64,000 bases of DNA from NCBI RefSeq assembly GCF_000204055.1, contig NW_006768765.1:3519885-3583884 (forward strand), read 5' to 3'. A program made the translations under genes and the position numbers. Below are positions 19,487 through 30,955 of the stretch, one piece after another (the stretch's first letter is position 1; every line of letters begins with the position of its first letter). Under the pieces are notes generated by a model. That model saw only the letters and a list, made by a program, of their open reading frames with translations. It was not told where the DNA came from and did not search any database. Origin of the DNA: Melampsora larici-populina 98AG31 (Eukaryota > Basidiomycota > Pucciniomycetes > Pucciniales > Melampsoraceae).

Positions 19487-22400
19487 TACCATATGTTCTT
19501 CCCAGGTTGTATGGAAAAGAATAAGGTCATCAATGTAAACTTTAAGCCATCCTTCTCGTAGCTCCTTTGAAAACTCTGTGTCCATCATTCTTTGAAAGAA
19601 AGCTGGAGCATTTTTTATTCCAAAAGGCATTCTAATATATTCAAATATTCCCAAATGACATATAATTCTAAGGAATTTTCTGCTACATATTTCTACTATG
19701 TTCTGATGAAAACCCTTCATTATATCCATTAGTGTAATATGTCTTGCTCTAAACAAGTTTGTTAAAGATTGATCTATCCTAGGTAGCGGGTACCTATCAG
19801 GCTTTGTATATTGATTAAGAGCTCGAAAATCTCCACAAAGTCTAGACTTATCATTGTGCCATGCTATTAGCACAGGTGAAGTTACATCAACTTCTTCATC
19901 ACTACCCACTTTCCGGATTACACCCATACTAAGTAGTTCTTCAATATGTTTCTCTATTTCTTTCCTACTTCTTGGGCTAGCTGGATATGCTCCTTTCCTT
20001 AATATAGGAGGGTAAGGTTTATCAATTGTGAGTTCTATTTTCACCGGATGGTCTTTAATGACTCCAAGAGGTTGCTCTCCTAACCCAAACTGATCTTTAT
20101 ATTTAATCACCATTTTGATTATATCTTCTTTTTGAGTATGGGTAAGATTGGGTCCAAATTGTGCTTCTAGTATCTTATCTCGAATTTCTTTTGTGTCTAC
20201 ATTTGTTGGAGATTCTATTGTAATGTCCGGTTTAATTGATAAAATTTCTTTATGTTGCATTAAGGCAAACTTAATACTTTTGTTATTATTTCCAATAGTA
20301 AAATATCTTTCTTTACTATGAAATATATCAAATCCATATTGGCTTAAGTTTTCTGCACCTAATATGAAATATTTGTTGTTTGCATTTTCCATTACTACAA
20401 ATTCAGCATTTATTCTAATTGATTGTTTAACATGTGGGAATATCACAGGTAAACTGATGACTCCTAAGGCATGAAGCTTACTACCAACTCCAGAGAACTT
20501 CACATGACTACTGGGCATGATTCTTTCCTGCCAGTCTGGTACAATTTCAGATAAAAAATGTTTTCCAACAATTGAGCATGATGCTCCACTGTCCAGCAGT
20601 ATTGGTACTTTGCAATTGTTTACCAATGCTCGGGCCATTGCATGATGTCCCAAAGTATGTGCCATTCCGTCTGCTGGTTTAGATCTTAGTAATCTTGCAT
20701 CAATTGTATTTCCCATTTGCATGTCATCTTGCCATGAGTGAGGTACGTCTGCTTCTGCTTGAAGTATATTGATGTCTTTCTCATTTTCCTCATGAGTACC
20801 AATCATGCAGACATTCTGTTGATGTTGCTTTGGATGGTCTTCTCTTTCGCTGTCTGAACTTGAATCTCCTGAAAGTTGTCCTCCTTGAAAGTCAAACTCG
20901 TCATTCATATTATCACTTTCTTCAGTGTCTTCTTCAATCACATTTATTCTTTTATCTTTACATCCTCTCCATTGATGTTTTGGATCCTTACTTCCACAGT
21001 TTGGGCATGCTCTGGAAGGTTTCCTGTCTGATGTACTTGGTTGAACTCTTGTACTAGAGGGGCCTTCCATTTTATCCTCCTTAAAGGTGGCTTTATTTTC
21101 AACAAAGGGTCTTCTTGGTCTGTTCATGTATCTTTTCTTAGTTATGATGGTTGTATTTTCAAAAATATCTTTAAACACCATCAGAAACATATCCCACTCA
21201 TATGGTGTAGTCAGCTGGCTTTTGATTGCATTCCTAGCATCACCATCAACTTTGTTCAGGATTTTATTTACTATTCTGTCTTCAGAAGAATCCGGATCAA
21301 AAGCTGAAATTCTCTTCTTTTGTTTCAAAGACCAAGCTGTGGGATCTGAGTGTATATTAGCATCAAATTTGTCTTTCATAAATAAATCTTCCATGTTATT
21401 TTTCCAAACGTTGTTACCAAATCTCTTGTGAATTTCGTCTTTCCACTCATTCCACGTCATTGAGCCTTTAGTTTTACGTTTGTCCATGTACCATTGTCCT
21501 GCTGTGCCAGTAAAAGCTGTTGCTAAATGGCTTACAATAACAAGAGGGTCCATTTTCAGGGTAATGATCAAATCATCGCACCAATCAATATAATCATTAT
21601 GATTATATTCACCATCTCCACTAAATTTTTTCCAATCTTTGCCAGTTGGCCAAAGTTTAGTCAAAGCTTTTGTCACATTATCTTCTCTAACAGATTCTGT
21701 CATACCTGTCTGGGCAGTATCTTCTCTCGTGAATGATCTTTCACGAGGTGGAAGTGTTGCTTCTCTTACAATTGTTCTTTCATGAATTGATGGGCTCTGA
21801 AACCCTCTATGTGTTGGTACAGGTTCAACATAGCTTACAGTCCTTTCTCTTGGTTCTGTTGTGGTTTGTCTAAATCTAGCTTCTCCTCTAAGTGATGGAT
21901 CAACTCGTGGATTGTCTTCAAAGGGCGTATTTGAATGTCCATAGGTTACTCTTGGGCTTGTTTGGTTCATTGGCATAGTACTATTACTGCTATTATTTAC
22001 TATATCAGGTTTTAGCTCCTGAATAATTGACATTCTTGCTGTATTGGCATTGTCATCCATTTGTGTCAGCTGTTGTTGTATTTCAACATTCTTTTCTAAT
22101 ATCTTATTATTTATCACGACTTGTTGCTTCATCATTTGATCTGTAAAAGACTTAATTTGTATTTCTTGTTGTCTTAATAATTCTTTTGCTAATTTTTCAT
22201 GGTTGTCTTTTATGGTTTCTTGTAATGCATGGTAAGATTGCATCATACTACTCTCGAATTGTTGTTGTTGTTCATTCAAATTTTCACGAATTTCTGTTAC
22301 ATTTCTTTCTTTTTTTATTTCACCAATGGAGGAAGTGACTTGAATTTCATGTTTTTCAAATCTATTAAGTAATTCCTCAATCTTGTTATACGGGTCCTTG

Positions 22401-23463
22401 ATTGGTAGTTTAAGTTGTTTATCTAACTTGATATCCAATTGTTTGGTTACTTTTTTTATTTCTCCAAGATCACTTACTATGACATCACTTGTTTCTCTGA
22501 TTTGTTCTTTATCTTGATTCCTTTCTTGAGACATTTTATTTGTTGTCTCGTTGAAATTTTTGTCAATACTGTTAAGTCTTGAAGTTATTCTTTTCTCAGT
22601 TTCAGAAATACGTGAAGCAATCTGATTAGCCAAGTGAGTTATTTGCTTAACTATGTTTTGTTCAGAAGGTTTCAATATTGGGTCTTCAAATCTCTGGTTC
22701 AATGTCTCTCGAATCTGCAGTACTAGGGCTTGTGTTTTATTCAAACTATACATTGGAGTTACTTCTGATTCTTGAATCTCAGTTTCTCCTTGATTGACCT
22801 TCTCACTAGTATTTGATGTTGATCCACTTACTTCTTTACTTTCAGATACAATGACTTCTTTTTGTTTACCTTTATCTTTAGTTGTTATTTCTTCTGGAGA
22901 TGTGCTTTTTTGTTCTTTGGCTTCAATAATGTTCTCTTTTAGTTCTTCAAACTTACTTAAAAGAAGATCATAAGATGTGTTATTTTCTTTAACATCAACT
23001 CTATGAAAAAGTTGTTTAACTTCTTTCATTTGATCTCCCAATTCTGAAAACTTGTTCATAATATCATCATAAGATGTTTTATGAAGTTGGCAATTTACTT
23101 GGAAATCATTAACTCTCATTTTCTCACTTTTCTCACATTGCTCTCTTAATGAATTCAAATTTGGATTTAATTTCTCAACTTTTTCGTAAATGGCATGAGT
23201 TTTTCGTCTGACAAGTTCATCTAAATCTAAATAAGAATTTGAAACAGATACAGAGGAAGGATTGTAGGAAACCAAATTTGACTGGTTGAACAGTCTTTGA
23301 TGTTTAACCTCTTCTAATTCATCTTCTTCTAACTTTGCTGAGTTGAGGGAAGGTGATTTAGGAATAGCATAATCTTTATCTAAAGGGGGTCCAGTAAAAA
23401 GTTTATCAGTATCAAGTACTGATGGGTGTGAATGAAAAGAGGAAATAGGGGGGGGTAAGATGC
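19487..23463 (-). pseudogene. Gag-pol of the outer element, proximal part (coiled coil, gag, PR, RT), split by the inner element
   Basis: One continuous minus frame. After a Ser/Pro-rich start come about 400 residues of predicted coiled coil (many Glu, Lys, Gln; for example KVEKLNPNLNSLREQCEKSE). Then comes the gag core (LATAFTGTAGQWYMDKRK, MTWNEWKDEIHKRFGN), a zinc knuckle CPNCGSKDPKHQWRGC (CX2CX6HX4C), aspartic protease VPILLDSGASCSIVG near 20600, and RT (LCGDFRALNQYTKPDRYPLP, LMDIMKGFHQN, MPFGIKNAPAFFQ, catalytic KVYIDDLILFH). The frame runs straight into the inner element's duplication TACCA. The same frame also stays open back to 24289, but that part overlaps ORF1 in another frame and reads as noise, so I place the true start near 23460, or by frameshift from ORF1. 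No early ATG is evident. Confidence 0.85.
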
Positions 23464-25022
23464 TTACTGTTCTTTCTCTTTCCCTTTTCCTTTCGATTCC
23501 GGATTGTGATCGTCTCTCTTCATCTTCCTCACAACTAGAATCATGTCGAGGAGATTGGAGGCATTCTCCGCCATCTCCTCGATGTCCTCGTCGTGAGCTC
23601 GTTTCCGACGTTGGCTTGAAGGACCTGGTCTCGGATGGTCGAATGGATTCATCGTTCGAGGGTTGATCAAGTAGGGGTTGTAACCCGCTACTTGTTCCAC
23701 GGTCGATCGATGACGACGACCCCCAAGGAACTCCTCGAGTTCCTTGTGGGCTTCTTTCGCCATGCCTAAGGTCTGGCGAAAGTTGGCACTGTTGTTGGCT
23801 ACACGGGCTTCGTCCAAGTTGCGTTTGAGGTCGAGGATCGCTTGTCGGAGTCGGGCTTCCTCGGCCTCGCGGGTTTGTTGGTACGACGGTTGTGGAGGAG
23901 GAGGCGGTGGCATGGGGTTCGCACTGATACCGGGCGTCGGTTGGTGTGGTCGATAGACCGGGGAAGGATGTGGCGGGACATTGAGCTGAGGTTGGTAGAT
24001 CGGTGATGGAGCTGGGGGGTATTGAGCTACCGGAGCCGCTAGGTTCGGGTGATAACCTGGCTGGTAGGTGTAGCTCGCGTGATGCTGGTTCCACAGGTGT
24101 CAATTTATTTTTGTTAGTTTCTCGCTCTTGAGCAAAACTTTGGACTAATTCTGGGTCTGGCTTACCTGATGCGGGTAGTGGTTCATATAACCCCCCCATT
24201 GGTGATTTCTTTGTTGCTCGAGAGGTGGGTTCAACTGACCGTTTGCTCCTTGATGTTCCCCTTGTACCGGCTGAGCTTCTGGATGACATTTTTCAATGAA
24301 GACGAGAAAAATAAGTTTTTTTTTTTTTTTTTAAAAAAAATGAAGGTAATAATAAAAAAAACTGTTGGACTACTTACGATCTCCGTGCGCTCCGTGAACT
24401 TGGTAGTATCCCTGGTCTACTTGGACTCGATCGATATATTGATTGTTATGATGATTATATCCCTGGGCTGGATTGTTAGCTACTTTTGTTGTGATAGTGT
24501 TTAAAACAGGATAGTAGGAGAAAAAAAAAATAATAATAGAAACCAAAAAAAAAAAAAATTGTTGAGTTCGATCTTATAAATCTTTTACTCTCTTCTTTGA
24601 AAACAAGTAGAGAGTAAAAAAAAATTATATAATTTTTTATCGTGACTTACGATGATGATGGGTTCCTTGAGTCGGTTCAGCAGGGTTGTTGTGACTGTTG
24701 TTTTGATTTTGAATAGTCAAGTTCTCTGGGGGAGGTGCTTGAGATCTTTCAAAGGCTCTCTCGGTATCGTCGGATCCGGGGGAGTTTAGATCGATGACGA
24801 GAGGATCGCTAGCTGGCGTGGTGATAGTCGAATCTATCACAATGGGTTCTTGGGTGGTATTTCCGTATTTGTCTTCGAAATCTAAGATCGATCCGTCGAT
24901 ATTCTCGTTCTCTGGTAATGCTGGGGTTGATTGGTGAACACCAATATCTCCAGCTGGTTGTTGTTGATTACCGTTATGGTGTTGAGCTAAGTCGAGTGAG
25001 TTGAACAATTGTGGGAATGACA
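23464..25022 (-). CDS. ORF1 of the outer element: multi-exon, unrecognised protein
   Basis: Four exons on the element's coding strand join in phase: 25022-24651, 24479-24378, 24278-24166 and 24084-23464, with donors GTAAGT, GTAAGT and GTAAGC. Exon A ends in Asn/Gln/His-rich text (GTHHHR). Exons B and C are short and Gln/Asn/Gly-rich (NNPAQGYNHHNNQYIDRV, NHQWGGYMNHYPHQ). Exon D is Pro/Tyr-rich (PSPIYQPQLNVPPHPSPVY), then a charged helix (EEARLRQAILDLKRNLDEAR), and ends KGKGKEKEQ. At least one more 5' exon is implied by the CTAG acceptor at 25023 and the lack of an ATG. Total seen: about 400 residues. Function unknown. It could be an extra gag-like protein or a captured host gene. Confidence 0.6.
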
Positions 25023-26309
25023 CTAGAAAAAAAAAATTAAGATTGATAGAAAAAAAATTTTTAATTGGAACAATTTTAATATCAGTATTTGTTTTCGATA
25101 ATAGTTCAAGTTATAATTTCTGAAGGATAAGTGGGAATAATAATAAAAAAACTGAAAGAGAAGAAAAAAAAAATTTTAACTACTCTTGATTTTGTAGATA
25201 ACTTTGATAAAGTTAAATAATTTCTGAAATTTTATCGAATTATTTAAGTTAATATAACTACTGTAGCAGTTCGATTCGTTCTTGAATGATCTGCTTGAGG
25301 AATGATTGACTTCGAATCGAGTTCTCTTTTTATAGTCGATTCGTCGATTCAATTTGTTTCCGATACGGATTCGTTCTCTAATCACTGTGTAGAATGGCGT
25401 AAGTCAGCTTTTTAGTGAGTTCTACGAGTTTTCTTATTGATTGTTTGCTGACTTACTCTTAAAAAAAAATGTGTTATTTGTTGTTAGGATTTGATCGTCC
25501 GATGGTGTTCTTTGTGGTGGTGCGTTGGTTATTTTTCAACTTTGATTTGTTCGAAGCCTCGTTCGTTTGACTTGACTCGTCCTCTAATAACGACGAAAGA
25601 AGAAGAAGAAAACTAATAAAGAAAATACGATGGAAAGTAACTGAGACTTTTGTAAGTATAGTAATGAAGTTGAAAGGTTACAGGGTTTCACTCGAACGAT
25701 CCGTCGGAAAAGAGGAAAAAGGAATCCTGAGTAATCCAAAGGAAGAGAGAAAAAAAATCTGTTGAATCCTTTTGTTTAATAATGGTTCGATGGAATGGAA
25801 AGGATTGGAATTATTAGATTTGTAGTTAATAAGATAGATTACTCTGGTGTTCAATGACTCACTTCGTTTTGGATTATTAATTCCGATCGCGGGAAAAAAA
25901 TTGATTTTCTAAATTCGCTCCGAATTCCCCGTTGATTCTCTTTCCGCGTCTTATTTCCTTCTCGATCGTCCACTTCTCAGATTCTGAGTTCTAGTTCTAA
26001 TCTATTTCCTCTCAAAAAGAGAAAAAAAACTGTATGAACTCTCTTTTGTTTAGATTTTTTAACTTTTTGTGATGTAATCACGCAGGATTGTTGAATTTAT
26101 GTTGTTCTTTGTATTAATCTTTGATTAGAACTAAAGCAATCTTTCGAGTTATCAAGTAACTAAAAAAAAATTCTGTTGGCCGTTATGAATTTAAATTGTT
26201 TGAAGTTTGATAAAATTTCAAACAAAAATGTGTTATATTGAGGTTGTCTAGTATGATAATTCTCACTTCTCTTGGTTAAGAGGTTGAGGTTAAAAAATAT
26301 GGGTTTCAA
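25023..26309 (-). other. AT-rich 5' leader of the outer element
   Basis: Between the 5' LTR and the first clear ORF1 exon. It is AT-rich with many poly-T tracts and several splice-like sites (for example an acceptor CTACACAG near 25385 on the minus strand), so further ORF1 exons may lie here. I could not define them. Confidence 0.4.
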
Positions 26310-26327
26310 CACGATGAGGCCCCCAAA
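26310..26327 (-). other. Candidate primer-binding site of the outer element
   Basis: On the minus strand the bases directly after the 5' LTR read TTTGGGGGCCTCATCGTG. The TGGGGGCC core fits a tRNA 3' CCA end, offset by two bases. The tRNA was not identified. Confidence 0.4.
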
Positions 26328-27274
26328 TGTGAGGGTTGGGTGCTCTCTTGAGTACTCAAAGCTCACTAAATGGGCTAGTAGGGTCTTATGATTTATGTAA
26401 ATAATATTATATTGCAATTATAAAGTATTTACAAAGAGTGTAGACTATAAATAAAGAGAGAAGGGGAAGGGTAAAGATGAGACACTATTTGTAGAATTGA
26501 AGGATGGATCCTAGTCCTTCCTTTAATCTTCAGGTTGACAGATTAAAGAGTGATTAAGGTTCACTAGACCAGTTGTTTTATGGTCACTAACCCTGGGTTG
26601 TTCTTATGGTCACCAACCTTGGGTTATTCTATGGTCACCAACCTGGGTTGTTCTATGGTCACCAACCTTGGGTTATTATATGGTCACCAACCTATGAGTG
26701 TTCTACTTGGGGAAAGTAGAGGATCCTGAGAAGGGTGAAGGGTATTACTTACTTTTAATCAGGGAACAGATTAAAGTAGTGAAGTTATCACTAGTCTTAT
26801 ATTTATAAGACTCTTGATAATTACTTCAATAGAACCTTTAATTGTTCTTAAAAGTATTGTGTAATAAAAGCTTAGTGGGAAATCTCTGAAGGCTGAGAGA
26901 GGAGGAGTTTATATACTCTTCTCTCCAAACCTAACTGTGGTGATATTTGTTAATATCACTACTGTGGTTTAGGGCTTAAATGGTAATATTAATTATGGTT
27001 ATGATTAATGCTACATAATTACATATACATGTTATGTAATTATGTAGTATAAGCATTTTAACTCTTGACACTGAGTTATGAGGTGTAATTAATGTTTTAT
27101 TACATATTACATATGATTTTACATGTACGTGTATATGTAGTTAGTGTTTATATGTGTTTTATTACATGTTACATGTGTTTTATAAGCTGTATGTACATGT
27201 AATAAGTTTTGTAAGTTACAATCTATCTATTACAAGTTAGTTTTGGGTACATGTATATGTACTCAGGGCTGACA
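26328..27274 (-). repeat. 5' LTR of the outer element
   Basis: Same 947 bp as 10084-11030 with no difference noticed. It is followed by the target duplication TGGAT at 27275-27279. The five-unit tandem repeat lies at 26579-26703. Confidence 0.93.
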
Positions 27275-27367
27275 TGGATGGAGTATAGGTCGGTATGAGG
27301 AGTTGAGGTTGGGTGGGAAAGTGTGTATCTTGGGGCTGGGGTTCATGACGCCTGTATGCGAAGATCA

Positions 27368-27500
27368 CAGTAGTTGCTCTGGCATGTTTTTCCGAAGTTT
27401 GGCGAGATTTGGCGGTCCGGTTTCACCAAACTTCGCAGAGGGCACGGACCAGCAGGTCATTTTGGTTTTGAGATTTTTTCATGCTTTATGCATGCTACTG
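27368..27500 (-). mobile_element. 133-bp Tc1/mariner-like MITE, copy 2
   Basis: Reverse-orientation copy of 5648-5780 with scattered substitutions. It begins CAGTAGTTGCTCTGGCATG and ends GCATGCTACTG followed by TA. Same length as copy 1, so the ends are well fixed. Confidence 0.6.
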
Positions 27501-28062
27501 TACTTAGTAGAATTTGTATCTCACTAGAGATGTATCTTCACATCTCAAGAAATCTCAAAGGACTTTTCGGACTCCTTTGGTTGGTACCGATTCCTTTATC
27601 TTCGGATACATTGGGTTCCTTCAAGTACGTACAGGTGCTCTTCTGAAAGTCTAAATTGAGCAGTCCTGGTAGTAGTACATGATGATTGAGCTTCACCTTC
27701 CATGAAAATTCAAGAGAATACTCAAAGCAGTCCAAGCAGTAAGACTTTCTAGAAACCTCATGTCCCAAGATTCCTAATATTTTTCTGAACTCTCTCAACG
27801 CTAGTTTTTGCAAAAAAGAAGAAAAAAAACACACACACCAAATTCTGATCCTAAATAACAAAAAGGCTATGAACACAAGATCAAAAAAAAAAACTTGGGT
27901 TTGGGTCAAGACTGAGCACTAGAAAATCATTTAGAGCATGCAAACTTTTTTTTACTTATTATAATATCTTGCACAAATAAAAAAGAAGTGAGAAACACAT
28001 AAAAAAACACAAATAAGAAATTATATAATTAAGTATAATAGAATGGGTAACAACACACAAGC
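27501..28062. other. Intergenic, no gene seen
   Basis: AT-rich, with A-runs near 27815 and 27880; probably the 3' flank of the cyclin gene. Confidence 0.4.
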
Positions 28063-30955
28063 TCAACGTGCATGACAGGTTTCCACCACTGATCTTACCC
28101 TGCTCAGCATTCTCTGTTGATGTTGATGAGGATGAAGGTGATGAGATGGTAAGGATGTTGAACCCCGCGGTTGGTTTGCAAACTGGTGAAGCGCAGGATA
28201 AGCAGTTGATGAAGGTGTAGAATTCGGATCATGCCAAATTACACTCGGCATCCCTGCGTTCGAGAAGTTACTGTACACTGGCACAGGTATTTCAAAATGT
28301 GTTGGCGAGGGTCGAAGAGTACTTGATCCGATAGGATGAGCAGAGGAGGGGAAAGGTTGGTCAGGAGAGGATGAGTGGACAGGACTCGATTGGCTTATTA
28401 GGGGATAATGAGGTTGTTGTTGACGATGATATATCGGGGGAAGGACGACTGATAGAGTTTCAGCTTTGGGCTTGTGGCCTTGGTGATTTGTTGGATAGAT
28501 GTCATTCAAAGCCGGCGGAGACCATCTACTGGCGCCAAGGGGATGATGATGCGCTGGTGATGATTGTTGGGAGACACATCCTCTGCCATTAGGTACCATC
28601 AATCTGATACCAACTGAACCAGGATTATGATGACTAGTGGGGAGCGGTCTCGTGTCCATGGGTGTTCCCTGACGCCAAGGCTGTGATCCGAAAACATATA
28701 CTTGTTGGGCAGAATCCGGCAAACATGCTCGTACATCTTGACGAACCAGCTGACCGGGACCACGGTGCCCAGCGGTAAGGGAATGGAAATATAGCTCAGT
28801 GCCCTGATGGGCGGAGCCAGGCTGGAGAGGTACAATCGCGTTCCCAAGATAATTAAGAGCTGGGTAGCTGGACTCTTGAGACGTGAGTTGAATGTATTGA
28901 GGAGGTTGTACCTGGCTTGAGGAAGGTGTGGGCGGTGAGCTACTGGCTGTCAATGAGATAGGCGGTAGGCGGTGATGAAGGGAGAGGTTTGACAGCTTTC
29001 GTGATGTTGTTGTGGATGATGAAGCGGATGAGGGCGGGTGGGGGAAAAAGGTGGGAGTGGAAACCGGGGCAACTACTCGCTTTCGTGACTGTCGCCTAGT
29101 CGCATCCTGGCTGTCGACTGTCTCTGAGAAATGGCGCTTGTCGCCAGCTACGACTGTTGGCGTAGGAGTTGAGTGGTAAGGCTGATAGGAAGACACAGCG
29201 CGCCCTTTTTGTCGACTATCTGCGAGTTCGCGCTGGCCATTGTCTCGAAGGGGAGTGAAGTTAGGCAATGGGACCATAGGTCGTGAGTAGGCCGAAGGCA
29301 CCAATGGACTTGGACCCCATGAGGGGGGAGGGTAATGGGTCTGATTCGAGGGGCCACTTGACGGACTGATATTCGACTGTTTGAGTGAATGCATCGAGCG
29401 TGTTGAAGGGATTTGTGAACCATTCCGCGCCGAACGACGCAAATTGTACGGATGCGTCCGTTGAGCGACAGGAGTGTCAGCAGAAGGGCGCGATGGAAGA
29501 GATGATTGTCGGGCAGTAGACTGGGCTGGAGGGCAGGATGGTGTGGGAGGAGCTATCCCAAGTTTCGCTTTTGTCGCCTTATCTTCTTCCTCTTTCATTA
29601 GGCTTGAATTTCTGATGGGCGAGACTAAGCCTTCCAAGACATTTAATCCTTCACCGGAGACAACTCGCATCTTCTTGAACCATCTTGTACGTGGGCCGGA
29701 AGCAAGAGCGTTGGCCGTGTGTCGATCTTTGAGGTGAACCATACCGTGAAGTAACCGGAACCAGGCACTGAAATCCCGAATGTTGACATGAAGTTCAAAG
29801 TTTAAACCTTGTAGGAACTCGATTTCTCCATCATTCAGTGACGCCAATGGCAAGCGAGAAACATCAGACCAGGTCTTGGCAGTGTACCTAATCAGGGGAA
29901 AAGAGTCAATTTACAGAACGAGCTAAGAGTGATGGAAGAAAAATGGTACGACTCACGTGTGATCGTCCAACATCTTATTTGCCAACATCAAGCTGACTAC
30001 ACCAATCCGATATTCACTCTTTGGATTAGGCTTGATGGGATTCAAACACTTGAGGCGATGGATGTAAAACAGGGCAAGTAAGACAACCGAGTGTGATAGC
30101 TGTGCTGCAAATTGGGCAAAAAGAATGCCACCATTGAGAACTTTGTACTTATATCTCTCAGCATGATATATTATGAAACTCACTGGTATTCAGCACGTTA
30201 TGGATGAACACAACAAATTCAGGATTGGGCACAAGTTGCGCCGTGCTGATTGGTGCCGATTGAGATTGAGAGTTAGGAAAGAGCTGAGGACTTGTGCTGC
30301 TCGGAGTCGTCTGTCGCAAAGTCGAACTTCTTTCGAGGCTCGAAGGCTCCGCAAACCAAAGATAACAAATCATTTGGGCAGCGAATTCGGCGACCTTATT
30401 TGTTGGCGGAGGTGGGACCAGGACAGGTTCGGTGACCGGAGAAGGTGGGCGAGCGAGACAGCAATCCGAGAGCGTTTGAGAGAATACCGCTCTAGGCTGA
30501 GGAGTCCTACTATAGACAGGAGACGTAACGAGAGGTGGTGCTGATGGAGGCGCGTGAAAGCAATGCGATGATTGTGCACTGCTGGGGCCAGCTTGAGGTT
30601 GATAGGGCGGTGAGGTGGGTGGGCGGCGAGACGAGAGAGGATCCATCGGAAGCGAGAGTGGTGTGTGGAGATGAGGGACAGAGTGGGACGAAGATGTAGT
30701 TAAAGCACTGTTGCACTCGACGGTAGGCTGATGGCTCAAGGAGATGGAAGAACTCGATGATGACGACGAAGAGGATGTAGACTGATTGGATGGCAACGTT
30801 GGGATATTGGCTAAAGGTAATATTTCAATTTATGTGATCACGATGATGAATCGAGGGAGAGGGAAAGAGGAAAAAGAGAGAAAAACGATCAACAAACCAT
30901 AATGAGAAGGGCCGGTATGTAAGATATGTTCAAGCACGTCAAAAAGCGAAAGCAT
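28063..30955 (-). CDS. Pho80/PCL-like cyclin with long low-complexity tails
   Basis: Four exons, 30955-30898, 30810-30184, 30104-29957 and 29887-28063, join in phase to 885 residues. The start MLSLFDVLEHILHTG is the first ATG after an in-frame stop. A long Ser/Pro region leads into the cyclin box, split over three exons: PEFVVFIHNVLNT/TQLSHS, VVLLALFYIHRLK, YRIGVVSLMLANKMLDDHT/Y, KTWSDVSRLPLASLNDGEIE and FLQGLNFELHVNIRDFSAWF. This order matches Pho80/PCL-type cyclins, which activate Pho85-like CDKs in phosphate, cell-cycle or polarity control. About 500 C-terminal residues are Ser/Pro/His-rich and probably disordered. The partner kinase is inferred. The gene looks intact. Confidence 0.88.

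Larger units (their letters stand above)
10084..27274 (-). mobile_element. Outer Ty3/gypsy LTR retrotransposon (about 11.2 kb without the nested insert)
   Basis: Two 947-bp direct LTRs (10084-11030 and 26328-27274) lie at the ends, with TG...CA termini and the target duplication TGGAT. Coding runs on the minus strand in the order ORF1 (spliced), coiled coil, gag, zinc knuckle, protease, reverse transcriptase, RNase H, integrase and chromodomain-like tail. PR-RT-RH-IN is the Ty3/gypsy order. A second complete retrotransposon (13485-19486) interrupts RT, and a 936-bp gap hides most of the integrase. The LTRs appear identical, so the insertion is recent, yet this copy cannot be autonomous because of the nested insertion and a frameshift near 12475. 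Confidence 0.93.

Noticed and set aside
19445..24289. A single 1614-codon gag-pol protein starting at 24289
   Set aside because: The part before about 23460 overlaps ORF1 exons C and D in another frame. There the 1614-codon frame reads as Arg/Ser/Pro noise while ORF1 reads as real protein with clean splice sites. Only the part after about 23460 is true gag-pol.
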